From Chitinophagaceae bacterium UBA7600 (GTDB lineage Bacteria > Bacteroidota > Bacteroidia > Chitinophagales > Chitinophagaceae), in the NCBI GenBank assembly GCA_002478885.1, contig DLKC01000073.1, positions 68,922 through 132,921 of the forward strand: a DNA stretch of 64,000 nucleotides, written 5' to 3'. The position numbers and the translations under genes are program-made. This document shows positions 9,177 to 18,170 of the stretch, in pieces. The notes beneath the pieces are model-generated. The model saw only the letters and a list, made by a program, of their open reading frames with translations. It searched no databases and was not told the origin of the DNA. Position 1 is the stretch's first letter. Every line of letters starts with the position of its first letter.

Positions 9177-9581
9177 TGTGTTTCTTGCACATGAGAAAAA
9201 TTGTGCAATAAAAATACCGGGCCCGCATTACACCACAGTTGATATAATTACCGGGCAATGACTATCAGCCACTGAAGCATGATGAATGTTTTTTACTGCC
9301 AAAAGCGCGGTTTCAATGCTTTCGCTCCTTCATATGTACAAACGGTAAAATGAATTGACAAATGCAGCAACTAAAAGCTCTTTCAGGCACTCTTATTGTT
9401 GCTGTCATGTGTGTGTTTGTTACTGGGTCATGAAATTTTATGGCTGAACCGTTTCTGAAAAATACCGTAGCGTGATTCAGAAGGGGCTCAGAGGTTTTCA
9501 ACATTCGTAACAACGGCTTGCTATTCATGCGTACAGTAACACAGCATTTATCTGAACGATTTCACAATACTTAAAATCACC
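9177..9581. other. Intergenic region with no recognised gene
   Basis: About 405 bp between the pseudokinase and the intact sensor gene. A minus-strand 71-codon frame (9313-9528) has no recognisable features. No repeat copy, RNA gene or clear promoter was found. Confidence 0.5.
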
Positions 9582-10631
9582 ATGGCTGAACTTACCCTTA
9601 ACAGATCACCGCTTGAAAAAGTAAATCGGTTCTTTCTTTTAATAGTAGTTCCGGTGCTCGGGATAGTTATACCCAACATCACTGGCTTACTTCAAAACAT
9701 ATCGTTCACCTGGCTGCAACAGGCTCTTTCCTACACTTGGTTCATTTTTATTTCCTACGCTATCTGGAAGGGGAACATGCTACTGTTAAATCACCTTAGA
9801 AGACCAAACGACCAATACGCAAAAGGTTATTACAACAAATTGCTACTTTACTTCGCAACAGACTTCGTGTACACGGCTATAGTGACCTTCGTATTGCTTA
9901 CCGGCTGGTATATTGTTTTCAGGCTCACCGTTAACTGGGTCAACATATTGCACTGCACTTATTATGTATTGTTCTGCGTAGCATTGATCAACACCGTTTA
10001 CGAGATCGTCTTTTTGCGGCAGGAAATGGAAGATAGCATGCTAAAAGTAAAGTTGCTTGAAATGGAAAAAATACAGGCAGAACTCGCAGCATTAAAGTCG
10101 CAGATAGATCCGCATTTTATGTTCAATTCGCTGAATACACTATCTTATCTAATATCAAGCAAACCAGATACTGCAAAAACATACAACGATACTCTAGCCA
10201 AAGTATATCGCTATATTCTTGTTTACAAAGACCAGGACCTTGTATTCCTGAAAGAAGAACTGGAATTTGTAAGCAACTATTTTTATCTCATCAACATCAG
10301 GTACGAGCAGGCTGTTAAACTGCTTATTGAAATACCTGAATTAAAGGCAGAGCATTTTTTAGTAATCCCCGCATCGCTGCAGATACTGATCGAAAATGCG
10401 ATAAAGCATAACGACTTCTCAAAAAAGGAGCCACTTGTGATCAACATCAACATACAGGGTGGACATGTTACTGTGAAAAATCTTATGCGGCCAAAGCTAT
10501 TTGCTGAACCAACATCCGGTATTGGGCTGGAGAACCTGAAAGAAAGATCAAGGCTTATTACGGGTAAGAATATTATTATTAACCGGGACAACAGTGAATT
10601 CGCTGTAAAAATTCCCATGCTAAAATCGTAG
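9582..10631 (+). CDS. LytS-type sensor histidine kinase
   Basis: Membrane sensor with about four N-terminal transmembrane segments (residues 15-140) and a cytoplasmic His_kinase/HATPase domain. The phospho-acceptor motif IDPHFMFNSLNTLSYL is intact with His178, followed by the N-box LIENAIKHNDF and the ATP-lid region SGIGLENLKERSRLI. It would autophosphorylate and pass phosphate to the LytTR regulator encoded 3 bp downstream; the two form an operon. The ligand is unknown. It is clearly related in layout to the defective homologue upstream. Confidence 0.9.
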   Translation: MAELTLNRSPLEKVNRFFLLIVVPVLGIVIPNITGLLQNISFTWLQQALSYTWFIFISYAIWKGNMLLLNHLRRPNDQYAKGYYNKLLLYFATDFVYTAIVTFVLLTGWYIVFRLTVNWVNILHCTYYVLFCVALINTVYEIVFLRQEMEDSMLKVKLLEMEKIQAELAALKSQIDPHFMFNSLNTLSYLISSKPDTAKTYNDTLAKVYRYILVYKDQDLVFLKEELEFVSNYFYLINIRYEQAVKLLIEIPELKAEHFLVIPASLQILIENAIKHNDFSKKEPLVININIQGGHVTVKNLMRPKLFAEPTSGIGLENLKERSRLITGKNIIINRDNSEFAVKIPMLKS

Positions 10632-10634
10632 GCC

Positions 10635-11402
10635 ATGACAAATGTGGTAATTATTGAAGACGAGCAACCTGCTATTGAAAATCTTGTGACTGAACTGGAA
10701 AGCATAAATGACGATTACAATGTTGTGGCTGTGCTTCGTTCAGTTGAAGACAGTATTCGCTGGTTCTCCAACAGCGAAAATGCGTCGGATCTTATTTTCC
10801 TCGACATTCATTTGCCCGATGGCTTGTCGTTCAATATTTTCAGGCAGGTGAAGATCAACACACCTGTTGTATTTACCACTGCGTACGATAAATACCTATT
10901 GAACAGCTTTGAGTATAACAGTATAGATTATTTGCTTAAACCAGTAAGCACCGACAAGCTTAAACATGCTATTACCAAACTAAAAAATCTTAAACAACAT
11001 TTCGCGTTGAACTACCTGCAGTTGCTAAACAACAATACTTCAGATAAAAATGCAGTGTTCAAAGATCGCATTGTGGTGCGCAAAGGAATCGAGTTTCAAA
11101 GCATGAAAACAGAAGACGTGGCCTATTTTTACACGGAACACAAACTCGTTTTTCTTGTTGACAAGGACGGTAAAAAATATATGGCCCATGCAGAGAATCT
11201 TACTGACCTTTTTACCCAGTTAAATAAAAAAATCTTTTACCGCGCCAACAGGAAGTATATTATCAACATCAACTTTATTAAAAAATATAAACCGCTGGAC
11301 CGTGTTAAGCTCGAGGTAGAGTTAAGTATACCTGTAAGCGAAAGCATTGTAATTAGCCAGGAAAACACTTCCAGTTTTAAAGCATGGATCGAGAACTTGT
11401 AA
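10635..11402 (+). CDS. LytTR-family response regulator
   Basis: Receiver domain (about residues 1-120) with acidic pocket EDE at 8-10, phospho-acceptor Asp57 in LIFLDIHLPDG, and the conserved Lys in YLLKPVS. The C-terminal LytTR DNA-binding domain (about 145-250) contains the typical FKDRIVVRKG opening and FYRANRKYIININFIKKYKPL. It starts 3 bp after the sensor kinase stop, so the pair is translated from one transcript and should act together. Targets unknown. A head-to-head repeat pair follows the stop. Confidence 0.92.
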   Translation: MTNVVIIEDEQPAIENLVTELESINDDYNVVAVLRSVEDSIRWFSNSENASDLIFLDIHLPDGLSFNIFRQVKINTPVVFTTAYDKYLLNSFEYNSIDYLLKPVSTDKLKHAITKLKNLKQHFALNYLQLLNNNTSDKNAVFKDRIVVRKGIEFQSMKTEDVAYFYTEHKLVFLVDKDGKKYMAHAENLTDLFTQLNKKIFYRANRKYIININFIKKYKPLDRVKLEVELSIPVSESIVISQENTSSFKAWIENL

Positions 11403-11404
11403 CA

Positions 11405-11612
11405 TCTTTTGTTGCCGGCACCATCGCCGCTGTTTAGCTTTACTTGCGTCGCACAACTGTACGCCATAACGTTACGCATCAACGCACTTAAGCCTTACAA
11501 ACAGTATTTTTGTCATAAGTTGGGCTGCCCTGCTAATAGCACTACCAACCGTACAAGTGAGTGGCACAACCATAGCTGAAGAGAAATACCACAACCGGGT
11601 AAATAAAAAAAC
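11405..11612. repeat. Dispersed repeat, head-to-head pair (A on +, B on -)
   Basis: Left copy: TTGCCGGCAC, then core TTGCGTCGCAC at 11444-11454. Right copy: GTACAAGTGAGTGGCACAA (core 11557-11569, centre base changed), later ACCGGG and AAAAAAAC. They lie between convergent genes, each behind its own gene. Confidence 0.8.
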
Positions 11613-11655
11613 AAAAGTGCTTGCCTTGCATCCCATCAATGGTTGACCGTTGGCG

Positions 11656-12225
11656 TTACCGGTCGTTTGTATAATCGAGTTCGGTTACTCCGCAAGTAAA
11701 TTGGTGGGTATTCAACAGCTTTAAATTGACTTTTTCTTTGATATCTGTAAACAATGGAATGCCACGCCCAAGAATTACCGGGTTTACAAATAACCAATAA
11801 CCATCGATGAGGTTTAGTTGAATAAGTGAATGGGTTGCAGTAGGGCTTCCAAAAAGTAAAATGTCGCTGCCCGGTTGTTGTTTTATTTCGTTTATGCTTT
11901 CTGAAAGGTTGTTACCAATAATATTCGTGTTGGTTAAACCCTCCCCGCTTATTGTTTTCGATAAAACGATTTTGTGAGCTTTATTATACCACTTCGAGTG
12001 TGCAACATCGTGCCTGCTGGCAGATGGCTTTTCTCCTGCGCCGGGCCAGTAACTTTCCATCATCTGGTAAGTGACGCGTCCGTATAATGCTGTGTCGGTC
12101 TGGCCTATTCGCTTGCCGACATGATCAAAAATTTCTTCATTTACTTTAATCCAATTCATTTCCCCGTTAGGCCCAGCCACAAACCCATCGAGCGAGATGT
12201 GCATAAACGAGATAATTTTTCTCAT
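11656..12225 (-). CDS. Dihydrofolate reductase family protein (RibD C-terminal domain)
   Basis: Single DHFR/RibD-C fold of about 189 residues. The family signatures are the start MRKIISFMHISLDGFVAGPNGEMNW, the NADPH-site LYGRVTYQMMESYWP and the segment DILLFGSPTATHSLIQLNLIDGYWLFVNPVILGRGIPLF. These stand-alone proteins are probably NADPH-dependent reductases; true folA activity is not implied, as the folate-site residues are not those of DHFR. It is transcribed alone. Substrate unknown. Confidence 0.85.
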   Translation of the reverse strand: MRKIISFMHISLDGFVAGPNGEMNWIKVNEEIFDHVGKRIGQTDTALYGRVTYQMMESYWPGAGEKPSASRHDVAHSKWYNKAHKIVLSKTISGEGLTNTNIIGNNLSESINEIKQQPGSDILLFGSPTATHSLIQLNLIDGYWLFVNPVILGRGIPLFTDIKEKVNLKLLNTHQFTCGVTELDYTNDR

Positions 12226-12302
12226 ATAGTTGCAGATTTTATAGTAAGATCATTTGTTATTGTCTGTCTGATGACCGTTAAGTTAGTGTGCGTCAATATA
12301 TA

Positions 12303-12319
12303 AATAACGAAGCGTTATT
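12303..12319. promoter_or_regulatory. Perfect 7-bp dyad upstream of the DHFR-family gene
   Basis: AATAACG, AAG, CGTTATT. It lies 78 bp upstream of the minus-strand start at 12225 and could be an operator or a weak hairpin behind the 12395 gene. Neither is proven. Confidence 0.3.
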
Positions 12320-12394
12320 CATATGTATAAAGCCGTTCCTTCTTCTCCCTTACACATTCCAAAATATCGCCCGGCTGGCAATGATTGACATGGC

Positions 12395-12874
12395 CTAGAT
12401 TGTTACGCCATTTTCGGACTTATTGTTTATGGCATTCTGCAAGATTTTCCCAAATATTGCTGCTGCGGTAGCAACCGCGACTGCAATAAAAGTAGTAACG
12501 ATGCAAATAGCAAGAAAACCAGCGGGATCATCGTCTTTATTATGGTATATTTTTATGTATAAACCAGCCACCACGATTAAAATACTTAGCAGAATTGCAG
12601 CGTACTTTATACTCTTTAAAGCCTTGACGGCATTTGGTGAGAATAACCTGTTTTGCCCGATATAACCAAGTAATTTGAAAGCTTTATACAGCGCAACAAA
12701 AAAAGGAACTGACGCTGCATATCCGTACAGAATGAAAGGATCTGCATAAATACTGAACAAGTCTAAATTCTTGGCTCTTCCCTCTGTCTGGGGAACCCGA
12801 ATAAGAATGGCAAGTACTACAATGCCGACAAGCACAATGACCACCTGAAGAAATATTGTTGAAATTCTTTTCAT
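12395..12874 (-). CDS. DUF2975-like membrane protein
   Basis: Small membrane protein of about 159 residues when started at MKRISTIFLQVV; an upstream in-frame ATG at 12913 would add 13 atypical residues. Four hydrophobic segments are visible (about residues 5-27, 45-66, 83-105, 120-145). The layout and NRLFSPNAVKALKSIKYAAILLS region resemble DUF2975 proteins, which are often coupled to a small helix-turn-helix gene; no such gene is seen here. Role unknown. Confidence 0.65.
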   Translation of the reverse strand: MKRISTIFLQVVIVLVGIVVLAILIRVPQTEGRAKNLDLFSIYADPFILYGYAASVPFFVALYKAFKLLGYIGQNRLFSPNAVKALKSIKYAAILLSILIVVAGLYIKIYHNKDDDPAGFLAICIVTTFIAVAVATAAAIFGKILQNAINNKSENGVTI

Positions 12875-13017
12875 AGAAAATATAGCATTAGAACTGAAGT
12901 GTAATGATAGCAATATTTAAAATAGGAAGGCGCATATTTCAATCGGATTGCTTTACAAATTTCGAAACTCAATTCGCTGAGAGCCACCTCGTGTGCGATG
13001 GTGATAAAAGTTTCAGG

Positions 13018-13085
13018 CGCACAAGCGTGCGACGCAAGAGAAGATGCCACGGTACCAAAAGCACGGATACAACTAAAGAAAAGCA
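13018..13085 (-). repeat. Dispersed repeat, subtype A
   Basis: ACAAGC then GTGCGACGCAA at 13027-13037, GATGCCA, and AGCACGG. Its far end overlaps the last codons of ispE, in the usual orientation for that gene. Confidence 0.8.
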
Positions 13086-13915
13086 ACTGTTTTAACGAGG
13101 TAGTTTGCAGGAAAAACGGAGAGATTGGGCAGGCTTGTGTTTTCAAAAATTCCGTAAAAAGTACTGCCGCTGCCACTCATAGAAGCGTACAGTGCACCCA
13201 TTTGATAAAGTCCATCCTTTATGGTGCGTAAGGCCGGATAGTGCTGCAGAACCGGTGCTTCAAAGTCGTTGATCAATTGATCTTTCCATTCTTTCAGGGG
13301 CTTGTTAATCACATTTTCTATGGAGTTGGGCTCGCTATAAACGTCAAGTTGAGCAAAAGCCCAACCAGTGTTGATATGCACCCGTGGATTTACAATAACC
13401 AGTTTATATGTCGACAAATTGATATTCACTTCTTTCATTATTTCACCCCTGCCTGTTGCAATAACAGGTTTGTTTATAATGAAAAAAGGGCAGTCGCTTC
13501 CTAACTGTAGTGCATAGTAAACAAGCTGGGAAACCGACAAACCAAGATTATATTTAGCGTTGAGCAGTTTTAAAACAAAGGCACCGTCCGAACTTCCGCC
13601 CCCGAGGCCTGCGCCAATGGGAATAGACTTGTGCAAGTGCATTTTTACCGGAAGTAAATGCGGATAATTATTATGAATAAGCTTGTATGCCTTGATACAG
13701 ATGTTGTCGGTTGCATTTCCATCGACGCTTATTCCGGAAGATGAAAACTGTATGGGACCGTCGGTTAGATTAATATGGCTGTTGTCTGTTACGATCTCCA
13801 ACGCGTCATGAAGAACTATGGGATAGAATATGGTTTCGAGGTTATGGAAACCATCGTTTCTCTTGCCGGTGATGCGGAGCCCGAGATTTATTTTACAATT
13901 AGGAAAACTAAGCAA
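13073..13915 (-). CDS. ispE: 4-diphosphocytidyl-2-C-methyl-D-erythritol kinase
   Basis: GHMP kinase of the MEP isoprenoid pathway: phosphorylates CDP-methylerythritol with ATP. The start MLSFPNCKINLGLRITGKRNDGFH and the ATP loop PIGAGLGGGSSDGA (about residues 92-105) are diagnostic, as is the C-terminal MSGSGSTFYGIF. Length 280 is normal. The stop region overlaps a repeat copy, so the final residues (TVAFL) may be recent. The bifunctional nuclease gene lies 53 bp upstream on the same strand, suggesting co-transcription. Confidence 0.95.
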   Translation of the reverse strand: MLSFPNCKINLGLRITGKRNDGFHNLETIFYPIVLHDALEIVTDNSHINLTDGPIQFSSSGISVDGNATDNICIKAYKLIHNNYPHLLPVKMHLHKSIPIGAGLGGGSSDGAFVLKLLNAKYNLGLSVSQLVYYALQLGSDCPFFIINKPVIATGRGEIMKEVNINLSTYKLVIVNPRVHINTGWAFAQLDVYSEPNSIENVINKPLKEWKDQLINDFEAPVLQHYPALRTIKDGLYQMGALYASMSGSGSTFYGIFENTSLPNLSVFPANYLVKTVAFL

Positions 13916-13968
13916 TGAATAGATGAATTTTCAAGACACGATTTTAAAATACCTCGATGCGGCGGTGC

Positions 13969-14556
13969 TTATTTACGTTTGTTGATCTCATCTCTTATGG
14001 CAATTGCCCTGATATAATCCTCCTGGTCAAGCACTTCGTTCAATAGTGTGTTAAGTTCTTCTAAGCTCATTTTCCCAAGCTCTTCATGACTTGCCGAACC
14101 TATAGGTTCATCAACAGGAATTTCGGCAGACTTTTTCTTGTTATTGTCTTCCATTAGAATGCCCGCGCTTTCGAGGATGTGCTCATAGGTATAAATGGGA
14201 CAACCGAAACGCACGGCCAGCGCAAGAGCGTCGCTTGTACGGCTATCTATTTCTACTGTATCGTGCTCACTCACGCAAACAAGTCTTGAATAAAAAATAC
14301 CTTCCTGCAAATCGTTGATGATGATTTCCATCAATTCAACGTTAAAAGCATTCATGAAATTTTTCATAAGGTCGTGGGTCAAAGGCCTGCTTGGCTGCAT
14401 GCGCTCCAACGCTACCGCAATAGCCTGTGCCTCAAAGCCTCCAATAACGATAGGCAAACGACGAAGGCCGTTTACCTCACCCAAAACAACAGCATAAGAA
14501 TGTGTTTGAGTAATACTGTGCGACAATGCTACTATTTCCAGTTCGATCTTCTTCAT
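13969..14556 (-). CDS. Bifunctional nuclease family protein (DUF151) with UVR-like tail
   Basis: N-terminal BFN/DUF151 domain (about residues 1-135) with LPIVIGGFEAQAIAVALE, RPLTHDLM and the acidic DSRTSDALALAVRFGCPIY. The C-terminal 40 residues (MSLEELNTLLNEVLDQEDYIRAIAIRDEINKRK) match a UVR motif, as found in UvrB/UvrC and McsA. This two-domain form is common in Bacteroidota. Biochemical role in this phylum is unknown; the nuclease name comes from plant homologues. It has a TACTTTTG -7-like element at 14586-14593. Confidence 0.88.
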   Translation of the reverse strand: MKKIELEIVALSHSITQTHSYAVVLGEVNGLRRLPIVIGGFEAQAIAVALERMQPSRPLTHDLMKNFMNAFNVELMEIIINDLQEGIFYSRLVCVSEHDTVEIDSRTSDALALAVRFGCPIYTYEHILESAGILMEDNNKKKSAEIPVDEPIGSASHEELGKMSLEELNTLLNEVLDQEDYIRAIAIRDEINKRK

Positions 14557-14662
14557 ATCCCTGCTTAAGATATTGCTTATGCCCGCAAAAGTAAAGATTT
14601 AAGTTATTAAAATATTATTTGAATATTCCGATCAAAGGGATTATCACAATCATTTTCCCAAC

Positions 14663-14692
14663 AAAAAAACCGCTGCCTTTCAACAGCGGTGA
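14663..14692 (-). terminator. Intrinsic terminator of the PDZ protein gene
   Basis: Minus strand ACCGCTG, 8-nt loop, CAGCGGT, then a run of seven T. It follows the stop at 14718 by about 26 bp. Confidence 0.85.
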
Positions 14693-14717
14693 GTACAAAA
14701 AAATACCTGGCAGTATG

Positions 14718-15710
14718 TTAGAGGTCGGTAGTCTTGAGATCTTTGGGGAACTTAACGGTTGCCGTCATTGATTTCCCATCCCTGTTATATCCTAGTGGAA
14801 CACTGTTGCCTTTTTTAATATTTTTCATTTCAGTTTTTATGTCGTCCACTGATGTAATGTTCTTGCCATTAAAGGTGGTAATAACATCATCTTCCTTCAA
14901 ACCCGCCTTATCGGCCGCTTCATCATCTTCCACTTCTAAAACCTTAACGCCTTTCCCATCTTCCGTGTCCTGGACCTGCATACCAAGCCGTGGTTTATCG
15001 CTAAAAAAATCACCGTTCCAATTCCAGTTACCTGATGGTGGCATTGGCGTTCTAAGTCTCATATTATCCGGAGCACTTCTTTTCCATGAGTATACCTGAA
15101 CTTGCTTATTTTCCTGGAGTGAGGCCGTCAAAGAACTCGCCTTGCCATCGCGCAGAATGCCAATGGTTATTTTGTCCTCTGGTTTATATTTCCCTATTGC
15201 TTTATATAAATCATCCGCATCTTCGATCTTTTCATCATTGACCCTGGTAATAATATCATCTTCTCTTACTCCGGCTCTTTCTGCTGCACTGCCTTCGGTT
15301 ACATCTGTGACCTGTGCACCTTTGTCGGTCTTTTTGGTCATAACGCCCAGAAAGGCCTTATTACTGTGAATTTCTTTGACAAAATCATCGCCAAGCATTG
15401 CCATTGGTGCGCCGGGTGCTGCTAGCGCAAATACGTCTTTCGACATTTTATAGTTCATTTCATCGTCTGAAATGATATCGAGATCATCGCTTTTGTATTC
15501 GTCAACCGGTTTACCATTTACCGTTACTTTATCACCATCAATTACAATCGTCATTTTCTCTGAACTATTGCCCTTTTTGTGAATTATAAGATCACCGGAT
15601 TTTCCCTTTTCTTCCTGCTTGGGTTTTACCTTGTCACTTTGTGCAAAAACAGTTGCGGAGGCGATGATCAATGAAAGCAGAAGAAGCGAAGATTTTATTA
15701 AGCTTTTCAT
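14718..15710 (-). CDS. Secreted protein with two PDZ domains
   Basis: Signal peptide (MKSLIKSSLLLLSLIIASATVFAQ), a linker region with KMTIVIDGDKVTVNGKPVDEY, then two PDZ domains: FLGVMTKKTDKGAQVTDV to about residue 210 and RLGMQVQDTEDGKGVKVLEV to the end. No catalytic Ser/His/Asp set of HtrA or a CtpA Ser-Lys dyad is present, so it looks like a binding or chaperone protein rather than a protease. It acts in the periplasm or is exported. It has its own terminator and is transcribed alone. Partner unknown. Confidence 0.85.
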   Translation of the reverse strand: MKSLIKSSLLLLSLIIASATVFAQSDKVKPKQEEKGKSGDLIIHKKGNSSEKMTIVIDGDKVTVNGKPVDEYKSDDLDIISDDEMNYKMSKDVFALAAPGAPMAMLGDDFVKEIHSNKAFLGVMTKKTDKGAQVTDVTEGSAAERAGVREDDIITRVNDEKIEDADDLYKAIGKYKPEDKITIGILRDGKASSLTASLQENKQVQVYSWKRSAPDNMRLRTPMPPSGNWNWNGDFFSDKPRLGMQVQDTEDGKGVKVLEVEDDEAADKAGLKEDDVITTFNGKNITSVDDIKTEMKNIKKGNSVPLGYNRDGKSMTATVKFPKDLKTTDL

Positions 15711-15883
15711 GTTTATAATTTTTTACTACGAAAATTTTAGTAGATCAAATGTAGGGAGTTTTATCATATACGAAAACTTTCGGAAATGTTAAAAAGATTG
15801 CTGCCAGGTGCAAGCCCGCGCTTCTGATTATTTAAAATTATGCCGGGGCTTGCATTTTAGCGTTTTGTTCATTAAGTTTATTT

Positions 15884-17977
15884 ATGCCGCTGAATGCAAG
15901 AATTGCACTGTCAAAATATCCGTTCGTCCGTATACTGGCGGCATTGGCCGGAGGGATTGTTATGGAATGGTACGTACAATTTTCAATCATACTGCTGCTC
16001 ATTTTGTTTGGGATATTTTCAGTCGCCCTCTCATGTTTCACTTTGCTACCAATAACAAAAAAGTACACTTTCCACTGGCTGCAAGGCTTCCTCATTTTAA
16101 TAATTATAGCAACATCAGGCTCAACACTAACTTATCTTAAAGATATTAGAAACCAAACTTCATGGTATGGCAATGTTCAGCCAAAAGCAAACGCATACCT
16201 GGTTTCATTGAAAGAAACGCCGGAAGAAAAACCTAAATCTTTTAAAGTTACCGGTTCAGTTGACGCAGTATCTATTAATGGTGATTGGAAAAAAACAAGC
16301 GGTAAAATATTGCTGTATTTTCAAAAAAACAATTTTCAAAAAAACATCACCTACGGCTCACAAATAATTTTTAGCAAACCCTTGCAGGAAATAAAGAATA
16401 CTGGCAACCCCGGCGCTTTTGATTATAACAGGTACTGCCTCTTCCAGGATATAACTGCCCAGGTCTACCTGAAAAATACAGACTACAAAATATTGCCTGA
16501 CCTTAAAAAAGATTGCCTTGAGCAATTGCTTATAAACACCAGGAACGGTACCCTCAACATTTTAAAAAACAACATAAAATCCGAAAAGGAACTCGGCGTT
16601 GCTGAAGCTTTATTGATCGGTTACCGCTTCGATCTTGACAAAGACCTGGTACAGGCTTACAGTAACACAGGCGTAATACATATTGTTGCGATAAGCGGCC
16701 TTCACCTCGGCATGATCTACGGGATGCTTACTGCCATATTCTCCTATTTCAAAAAATATCGCCTGACGAAGCTTATTCGCCCAATCGCTATTCTCGGCGT
16801 GTTATGGATGTTTACGTTGGTCGCAGGTGCTGCGCCTTCTATTATGCGATCGGCGGTTATGTTCAGTTTTATTGTGCTCGGTGAAATACTAAACCGGAAA
16901 ACGAATATGTACAATACGCTGGCGGCGTCCGCCTTTTGTATGCTTATAGCAAATCCATTTACACTTTGGGATGTGGGCTTCCTGCTCTCTTACGCAGCCG
17001 TAGTAAGTATTGTTACCTTTATGAAGCCCGTTTACAAACTCCTAACTTTCCCAAACAAAATATTGGATAAAATTTGGTCGCTTACATCAGTTACTATATC
17101 GGCTCAGGTCTTAACAATACCAATTGTAATTTATTATTTTCACCAGTTTCCAAACTTGTTTTTAATCACGAACTTATTTGCTGTTCCACTTTCCGGCTTT
17201 ATTCTTTATGGAGAGATACTCTTATTGATAATATCACCATTTTCTACAATCGCAGCATGGCTCGGCGGTATGCTACAGGCAATGATCAGCACCATGAATA
17301 ACTTCATCGAACGTGTCAATTATCTGCCTTTCGCCGTATGGAGCGACCTACAGCTAAGCGTTTTGCAAACATGGCTTTTATACGGCATCATTATCTCGCT
17401 TTGCACGTGGTTGGTACAAAAATCAAAGCCCGCATTTGTCACTGCATGCGGCTGCTTCACTTTGTTTACTATGGCACTGTCGCTTGACTTTGTCAGCCGC
17501 AACGGGCAACAGCAACTCCTCGTTTACAATGTTCCTAATATGTCGGCCATCGATTTGATTGAAGGCCATTATTATCGCTTCACCGGCGACAGCACTTTAT
17601 CGGCAGATGGCGCTTTGGTAAATTTTTATTTAAGACCCTCAAGAGTACTTAACCGTTGCATCGCTGCCCGGCAACCGCAATCATTGCCCGTGAATAAGCT
17701 ACTGACCATCAACAACAAGCGGTTCATTATTATCGACAACAATTTTAAACCGCCGTATAATTATGATGGATCAAAAATATCCGTAGATCTGCTTATCGTC
17801 TCCCAAAACCCACCCGTCAACGTAAGCCGCCTTAGCAATGTTTTCAATGTCAGTCAACTTGTACTCGACGGAAGCAACCCGCTGTGGAAAACCGGTCTAT
17901 GGAAAAAAGGCTGCGACAGCCTACATTTGCGCTTCCATTCAACTACCGGTAACGGTGCCTATGTAATGGAACTGTAG
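15884..17977 (+). CDS. comEC: ComEC/Rec2-family DNA uptake channel protein
   Basis: Inner-membrane channel for transport of single-stranded DNA during natural transformation. An N-terminal DUF4131-type soluble domain (with NTGNPGAFDYNRYC) is followed by the competence transmembrane core from about residue 235 with GVIHIVAISGLHLGMIYG and AGAAPSIMRSAVMFSF. The C-terminal 170 residues resemble a metallo-beta-lactamase fold without its histidine motif, a form common in Bacteroidota. Length 697 is normal for the phylum. No other competence gene is adjacent. A repeat pair follows the stop. Confidence 0.88.
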   Translation: MPLNARIALSKYPFVRILAALAGGIVMEWYVQFSIILLLILFGIFSVALSCFTLLPITKKYTFHWLQGFLILIIIATSGSTLTYLKDIRNQTSWYGNVQPKANAYLVSLKETPEEKPKSFKVTGSVDAVSINGDWKKTSGKILLYFQKNNFQKNITYGSQIIFSKPLQEIKNTGNPGAFDYNRYCLFQDITAQVYLKNTDYKILPDLKKDCLEQLLINTRNGTLNILKNNIKSEKELGVAEALLIGYRFDLDKDLVQAYSNTGVIHIVAISGLHLGMIYGMLTAIFSYFKKYRLTKLIRPIAILGVLWMFTLVAGAAPSIMRSAVMFSFIVLGEILNRKTNMYNTLAASAFCMLIANPFTLWDVGFLLSYAAVVSIVTFMKPVYKLLTFPNKILDKIWSLTSVTISAQVLTIPIVIYYFHQFPNLFLITNLFAVPLSGFILYGEILLLIISPFSTIAAWLGGMLQAMISTMNNFIERVNYLPFAVWSDLQLSVLQTWLLYGIIISLCTWLVQKSKPAFVTACGCFTLFTMALSLDFVSRNGQQQLLVYNVPNMSAIDLIEGHYYRFTGDSTLSADGALVNFYLRPSRVLNRCIAARQPQSLPVNKLLTINNKRFIIIDNNFKPPYNYDGSKISVDLLIVSQNPPVNVSRLSNVFNVSQLVLDGSNPLWKTGLWKKGCDSLHLRFHSTTGNGAYVMEL

Positions 17978-17992
17978 CTATTTTATTTATTA

Positions 17993-18168
17993 ATTTTTTT
18001 AGCCCGGCTGCTGTATCACAGATCAGGCTTCGTTGCGTCGCACATTTGTACTGTGAGAAACTTGACTCTTCAGCTCACGATTGAGGATTAGCGATCGGAA
18101 CCCCGAAGTGAGTGACACAAGAGGCGATGCCACAAGCACAAAAGCCGGCAATCAAAAATGTATTTGCA
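17993..18168. repeat. Dispersed repeat, head-to-head pair (A on +, B on -)
   Basis: Left copy: TTTTTTTAGCCCGGCTG, GGCTTCG, core TTGCGTCGCAC at 18033-18043. Right copy: GTGAGTGACACAA at 18108-18120, GGCGATGCCA and AAAGCCGGCAATCAAAAA. The right copy ends 2-3 bp from the purH start region, although purH runs the other way relative to the usual arrangement. Confidence 0.88.
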
Positions 18169-18170
18169 TT

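Noticed and set aside
9313..9528. 71-codon minus-strand frame in the gap before the sensor kinase
   Set aside because: No signal, domain or family pattern; composition is not protein-like.
12871..13176. 101-codon minus-strand frame between DUF2975 gene and ispE
   Set aside because: It overlaps a repeat copy and ispE in another frame and lacks any recognisable pattern.
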